From Russula earlei (Eukaryota > Basidiomycota > Agaricomycetes > Russulales > Russulaceae): a stretch of 64,000 nucleotides of DNA. Within the stretch, counting starts at the first letter, position 1, and every line of letters begins with the position of its first letter. Shown here piece by piece: positions 58,383 to 64,000 of this stretch. The stretch lies in assembly GCA_025769875.1 (NCBI GenBank), contig JAGFNK010000015.1:186001-250000 (forward strand). The letters run 5' to 3'. The notes below the pieces were generated by a model. It made no database searches and had not been told where the DNA came from. It was given only the letters and a program-made list of their open reading frames with translations. The position numbers and the translations under genes were made by a program.

Positions 58383-59378
58383 CTATATTTTTTTTCTTCT
58401 CGTATTCTCATTTTGACGGTCCTGCCGCGAGGAGGGAAGTTGCGGTGGTGCACCACGGACGATTGTCGTATATACTTGTTCTTGCTGCCATGTTCTACCT
58501 TACTTGCCTCCTCGTTGTATATGTTATCCCGATCTGAGGCGGCTCTGAGTTCATCACCCCGATGTTACGTACCGTGCATTCCCTTCCATCGGGCACACCT
58601 TGCTGATTGCACCACCGGAGTCGCGACTAGAAAAGGCAAAAAAAAAGGAGGGCGAAGGGCATATTGGGACGGACAATCAATCGATTTGATACGTATCAGC
58701 GGCCGAATAACAGACGTTCAATTTATACGCGCGTCGGACTCGGGTTTAGACGCCTGGATCGTCTTGCCACGCTGCCGCAACGTGAGTATAGGATGAAGAA
58801 CGCGGACTCCGCACCGAAACGTCAAAATATTGGCCTCAAGGGACAACAACACGACACCCAAACGGACCCTATGAGCAGCACCTTTCATCAGCCGTGGTCA
58901 CGCGCGCGGCCGCACACAGGCACCCTCGCCACAAGCCAGCCGGATCTTTTGTGATCGCTTGTCCCTCACACCAGACATCGTCGACGCGTTTCTTATCGGT
59001 CAGAGGGGGCGCGCTCAGGTCAAAGGGTCAGGGGGTGGGGTGGTGGGAACGTGCAATCGATCGGACTCGCAAAGGCGCGTATTGAAAACAAAATATGCAG
59101 GCGCCCTACATCGATCCGTAAATTTTTTTGCGTCGTTCAGACTTGCGGCGCGCAGCTGTGCGTGTTGTCCTTTCTCCTTCTGTTCTTTTACGCAATCAAC
59201 ATCAAAATTCACGTCCGTGTACCAGTGTCGTGTTTGCCTCCATGAGGTCGGTTGTCTGCTCACTACCTACGGAGTGACATCAGGTGGAGCGGCCGTCTGT
59301 AATGAATGACGGATGGCAATCCTCGCCAGCCCACCTCCCACATCCATCACAAGGAGACAACTATCCCATTAAACCACC
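58383..59378. other. Intergenic, no supported gene
   Basis: About 1 kb with only short ORFs. It presumably holds the terminator of the zinc-finger gene and the promoter of the next gene. Confidence 0.45.
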
Positions 59379-59896
59379 ATGTATCGACGCATCACGCCCA
59401 GGTCTTACGCCATTCGCGGTGCCGCTCAGGGTATTCAACAGTCCCACGCGCACTCCCACACGCACACCCTCGCCACAGTTGGCCCGCGCCTCTCGGCCGG
59501 GCCCACTCGCCCGACGACCGACCAGGCAGAGGGAGTGTATGCCAAAAAAAGAGGCGATAGAAACGTGCTCTACATCAGCGGCGGGTTAATCGCCGCAGGT
59601 GCCCTCTGGTACCTACTATGCGAATGCGGAGAGCGCGCATGCAAACAAAGGAGCGAGAATGGCTGGGGCTCGACAAGAGCGCCGAGGGAGGCCACGAGCG
59701 GACTATTTCTGACGCGACGCGCACGGGGAAGGAGCGCTCGCAGGACGTTTTCAAGAGCGGTGATGCAAAGTATCAGGATGTGAAAGCGGAAGCGGAAGCG
59801 AAGGTGCGAGCGACGCAAGATCAAATTGGCCAGACCTTCGAACGCGGGAAACAGCGTGTTGAAGCGGTCAGGGATCAAGCTTCCCACCATATGTAA
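59379..59896 (+). CDS. Small mitochondrial-type membrane protein with LEA-like tail
   Basis: The N-terminus MYRRITPRSYAIRGAAQGIQ is a good mitochondrial presequence (Arg-rich, no acidic residues). It is followed by RNVLYISGGLIAAGALWYLL, a single membrane helix. The C-terminal part lies in another frame: a charged, Ala/Lys/Glu-rich helix (DAKYQDVKAEAEAKVRATQD, QIGQTFERGKQRVEAVRDQA) ending SHHM at 59896. The junction near 59620 is unresolved because no donor and acceptor restore phase, so an indel is possible. Proteins of this plan are common and uncharacterised in basidiomycetes. Confidence 0.6.
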
Positions 59897-59906
59897 CCTC
59901 CCCTGC

Positions 59907-60251
59907 CTACGCATCGGCGTGATCAATACGTCGCTTGAGAATCAGAGCCGTGGTCGCCTCTATGACCAAGGATGTCAACAGGAGCATCATAAGCACCGGC
60001 AGGGAGAATTGATTCCAAGTGCCGTAAAGGCGCGCCTCGTACCACGGCCACATCTGGCTTGCGAACGCAAAACAGGAGCCAGATACGGCGTCATCAAAGC
60101 GGAGTGATAGGCTGTTAAGAGATATTTGCAACAGACAGATGGGGATGGCAGGGCAGGGCACACATGTTGGAGGGAGGGAGGATTACGAGTATTCCCCCTT
60201 TGTGTGTGGCCACGGTACTCCCTCCCTCCCTCTCTCTCACCTGTCATCCAT
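59907..60251 (-). CDS. Small single-pass membrane protein with an 11-nt first exon
   Basis: Exon 1 (60251-60241) is only ATG GAT GAC AG. An intron at 60240-60112 (GTGAGA ... AACAG) follows. Exon 2 (60111-59907) gives SLSLRFDDAVSGSCFAFASQ and WPWYEARLYGTWNQFSLPVL, then a membrane helix and the end KRRIDHADA. The product is about 70 residues. The phase is correct and the N-terminus is free of stops only in this model. I do not recognise it. Its stop codon is 10 bp from the stop of the convergent gene at 59896, so the 3' transcripts should overlap. Confidence 0.6.
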
Positions 60252-60294
60252 CCCTCCAAAATACCCACCTACTCTTCGAACCTACCTTTAATCA

Positions 60295-63200
60295 ATGAAT
60301 GCATTAAAGAAAGGCTTCAAGATTCCTCGCGCCCTCCGCTCAGCTGCCCTACTTCCCATTCGCGTCTCTACCGGTGGCGGTACTGGCAGAAACTCTTTCT
60401 TGCCTGCCCCAGGCGAAACCCCCGTCGTCATCCTCCGCGTGCGCATTCTCTCGTGCCACTGACTTGTCCAAAGTCCGCAATGGCCTCAGTGATCCGTACG
60501 CTCCCCGCGTGACCCTCTCTATCCCCGCACTGACCTTCGATGCTTCCCCACATTCCCCCCTTCCGGTTCCTAGCTGTGTTAGCGTATCCGTTCTGAACAC
60601 GCGATTCCAAACGCCGGTTTCCAAGCGCACCCTTAATCCTGTCTTTGCTGCAAATGATGCCACCTTTGATTTTCCCCTTTACCTCTCCCTCGCGGAGAAG
60701 CTTGGCGTGCTCGAGTTCGTCGTCTGGGATAAGGACATGCTCAGGAAGGAGTATATGGGCGAATATGCTTTCCCATTAGACGAATGGTTCAGAGGAAATG
60801 CATTTGCTTTCAATGATCCAGACAATCAGGTGCGTAGCATGATGCTGATCTGGTCTTCCGAGCAGCGAAACAAGTCTTCTCTTCGCAGCCTTTCTCCGTT
60901 AATCTCGTATCCTCACGCGCGACGACCAATGCGACTGGCACTATGCACATCAAAATTGGCCTCGTAAACCCTCCTAATTCGTCCACTCAGCCAGATTTCG
61001 AAGAGATCTACAAAGCATTTGTCAAGCGTTCTCGTCCGAGCCTCGTCTCTGCTCCTCCAGTACGTATCCGCGATCCACCCACCCCAAGTGGGATGAAACT
61101 CAACGGCATATGACATAGACACGAGGCATCGGTACAATCCGCTCTCATCAAACCGGGCCAGAGTACGAAGATGACGGACTCAGCTCCGATGAGCCTGGCG
61201 AGGACGAGGACGAAGAGGACGAGACAGAGCCCAAGCCCACCACTCCTCATGATCCAAATGTCTTCCCAGAGACGGGCCGCTCCCCGTCGCCCGATTTGAC
61301 CCCAACTCCTTCACCTATTGCCGTCGCTCGGCCACCGGCTCAGTTAGCGAAACATTTCCGACCATCAATTCCAAAGATCCTCACACGCCGCTCGGCACAA
61401 CCTAGTGACACTGGAGCAAGCTCACAATTCCAGTCCAGCTCCCTTCAATTGAGCCTTGCAACTCCGACCCCAGGAAGAAGGAAGAAAATCCCTGGTCCGT
61501 GGAATGACCAGAAGCACGACGCGTATGAGCTCGAGGCAGAAAATGACGTCGTGGGCATTGTCATGCTTGAAATTCATGGCGCAACGGATCTTCCACGGCT
61601 CCGAAACAGTGAGCTGTTCGACCCTTTCCCTGCCGCCCCAACGCTGATCCAATTGCAAGTCACGCGTACCGGTTGGGATATGGATCCTTTTGTAGTCGTT
61701 TCATTTGGCAGGAGGGTGTTCCGAACGCGCATCATCCGACATTCGCTTAACCCAGTGTGGGACGAGAAGCTGCTCTTCCACGTGCGCACTTACGAACAAT
61801 CTTTCTCTGTGCAATTCACCGTTCTCGACTGGGATAAACTCTCGTCCAACGATCACGTTGGTGATGCCGCGATTGAGATCGCCGAGTTGGCAGAAAATGT
61901 TCCGAAAAAGGACCCTACCACTGGGCTCTATCCCGAAGACGAAGACGGCACCCGAACTTTTCAGGACTTCAAACTCCCATTGTCTACAGGCAAAGATGTT
62001 CCGTTGGATTCGAAGAATAACCCTGTAATTACGCTCCGGTGAGTGACGTGCTGCTGTAATCGTGAGTTGGCCTTCACTTGGCGATACTACGCAGTGCGAA
62101 GTACCAACCATATGATGCACTACGCCAGCGACTCTGGTATCAATTATTGAAGCAGTACGACGCAGACGATACGAGCACATTTTCTCACATTGAGATCACA
62201 ACAATGCTCGATGCGCTTGGCTCGACCCTTTCCACAGAGACGATTGATTCGTTCTATACCCGCTGGGGCATGAATCCTAGAGTGGATGAGCTGAGTTTTC
62301 CCCAGGCAATCCAGTGCCTTGAGACGGAGATTTGCAGACCGAACTCAGAGAAGAAGCGGATTAAACAGTCGGATAATGAAGGTCGCGAGCGTGAACTCGG
62401 AACGGGCACAGATACCAGCTCATCCCACACACCAAATCTGCATGCCCCAGGCACACAAACACCGCCATTGCGTCTCGACTCGCTGACCTTCTCAGGCCCC
62501 ACGCTCTATATTGGTGGTGACGCACCACGTCCTTCGTATCATCACCCAGGTCCGCTGACTGCCCATCCGACGGAGCCCTCACAGACACCCATTGCAGACA
62601 CGAACGGTGGAAGCGAGGCGTCCGCGCCTGGGCGACATCTACTGAACACACGTGAGGTCTCCACGTCGTCCTCCGTCGCGTCGGACACAGAGAAAACGGC
62701 ATCTGGCGCAAGCGATGGTGGGAACAGTTCGGGAAGCAGTGATGAAGCTTTCGAGCGTGTCATTAACATCAAGAACTGCCCGTTGTGCCACCGCCCGCGT
62801 CTGAACTCCAAGGCGGAGCGCGATATCGTGACGCACATTGCGGTGTGCGCAAGCCAGGACTGGGCGCGTGTCGACCGCGTCATGGTCGGTAATTTCGTGA
62901 CCGCGGTGCAGGCGCAGCGCAAATGGTACACGAACGTGCTGTCCAAGGTGTCAGCTGGGAATTATAAAATTGGCGCAGTGCGTGATGCGTTGAAATTTCC
63001 TATGTCTGGTTGCTTACCTGCAAGATAGAATTCTGCAAATATTATCGTACAGAACAGGATGACAGGTCAACTAGAGGAAGAGAAGATGCAGGTGTACGTG
63101 CGGCTTGGCATTCGCCTTCTGTACAAGGCGAGTAACGCTCCGCTCTTGGTGGCGCCATTTTAGATTGAGACTCACTCTTTCTATGATCAGGGTGCCCTTT

Positions 63201-64000
63201 CGCGGCTGGAAGGCGCGCGAGGTGCGTATATAGTGCCACATATAGATATCTCCCATCTGACCCACAAATGATTAACATAGCTCGTCGGCTGCTCAAGTCC
63301 CTGTCGATAAAGCAGGGCATCAAGTACGACTCGCCTGAGTCGGCCCGTGAGATTTCTGCGTTCATACAATTCCATAAGGTCAACGTCGATGAGATATTGG
63401 ACCCTCTTTCCTCCTTCGGTGGGTCATCTGCCCTCTAACATTGATTGATCGCATAGTTACGACGTCATTCTAGAAACTTTTAACCAATTTTTCTACCGGT
63501 TTGCTATGTCACATAATTATCTCTCCGTTTTCTAACAGGAGGTTTTTTTTTACAGGAAATTGAAGCCCGACGCGCGGCCAGTCGAGACACCAGATGACCC
63601 TAATCGTCTTGTAAGTGGCGCAGATTGCCGGCTCATGGCGTTCGAGACGATCAGCGAAGCAACGAGACTATGGATCAAGGGCCGCGAATTTACTGTTGCG
63701 CGGCTCCTAGGCGACGGATACAAGGATCAAGCCGAACGCTATGTGGGCGGCGCTCTCGTCATCTTTCGCCTCGCACCGCAAGACTACCATCGGTTCCACT
63801 CTCCCGTTGATGGTACTATCGGGCCAATAACGAGTATCGCTGGCGAGTATTACACGGTCAACGTAGGTTCAACACCAAGTACAGTGTTGCCATCAATCAC
63901 TGGCTTACGTCGTGTGTGTAGCCACAAGCAATCCGAACGACACTGGACGTTTATGGGGAGAACGTTCGCAAGATCGTGCCAATCGACAGCCCGCAGTTTG
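60295..64000 (+). CDS. PSD2: Phosphatidylserine decarboxylase, Psd2-type with C2 domains (3' end outside window)
   Basis: Starts [21 protein letters not shown]2 domain 1 covers [23 protein letters not shown] and [17 protein letters not shown]. An acidic linker follows, then C2 domain 2 ([47 protein letters not shown]) and an EF-hand-like segment ([18 protein letters not shown]). A Ser-rich linker and a Cys-His region ([12 protein letters not shown]) come next. The catalytic domain begins [19 protein letters not shown] and continues with [20 protein letters not shown]. The LGST self-cleavage site lies beyond the window. The enzyme makes phosphatidylethanolamine at Golgi/endosome membranes. Two oddities: an extra T at 60460 breaks the frame inside C2 domain 1, and the intron at 63128-63190 starts GCGAGT. 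Confidence 0.9.

Overview
The window looks like nuclear DNA of a filamentous basidiomycete, most likely an Agaricomycete. Genes are interrupted by many 48-60 bp introns. Families typical of that group are present: DUF6535 membrane proteins, a TPR-CHAT protein, a NACHT-WD40 STAND receptor and an expanded lineage-specific family that begins MAHYDIFR. Species cannot be fixed from the sequence alone. Gene models were spliced by hand. Several close to a whole number of codons (the complete zinc-cluster factor, cytochrome c, IDO, the Kre9-like gene), which supports them.

Region by region. 0-9 kb (+): the 3' part of one Zn(II)2Cys6 transcription factor gene and a complete 15-exon paralogue, with a small divergent Kre9/Knh1-like cell-wall gene between them. 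9.2-13.2 kb (-): a complete Argonaute with an RGG-rich head and an intact catalytic tetrad. 13-17 kb: mostly non-coding, with decayed fragments of Argonaute and of a NACHT ATPase. 17.3-19.7 kb (-): an apparently intact DUF6535 gene, lying in a segment duplicated in inverted orientation at 48.2-50.6 kb, where the gene is broken. 20-28.3 kb: a housekeeping block with a hypothetical protein, a Leu5-like mitochondrial carrier, the meiotic protein Hop2, a MYND zinc-finger protein and indoleamine 2,3-dioxygenase. 29-36.3 kb (-): a second, frameshifted DUF6535 gene, a TPR-CHAT protein and, 25 bp upstream of it, a lineage-specific hypothetical gene. 39-44.7 kb (+): a conserved unknown gene and a large NACHT-WD40 receptor with 13 nearly identical 42-residue repeats. 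46 kb: cytochrome c. 48-55.4 kb: the broken DUF6535 copy, a Cys-rich zinc-cluster ORF and a second copy of the lineage-specific hypothetical gene. 56-64 kb: a zinc-finger regulator, two small convergent genes and the 5' part of a C2-domain phosphatidylserine decarboxylase.

The overall pattern is a mosaic. Conserved single-copy genes alternate with accessory genes of the self/non-self or immune type (Argonaute, NACHT-WD40, CHAT, DUF6535) and with recognisable debris of those same families. The most notable observations are a 6-nt microexon needed to complete a zinc cluster, four apparent GC-AG introns, the homogenised WD40 array with variation confined to a few positions, the inverted duplication, and the tight pairing of the CHAT gene with an uncharacterised gene family.
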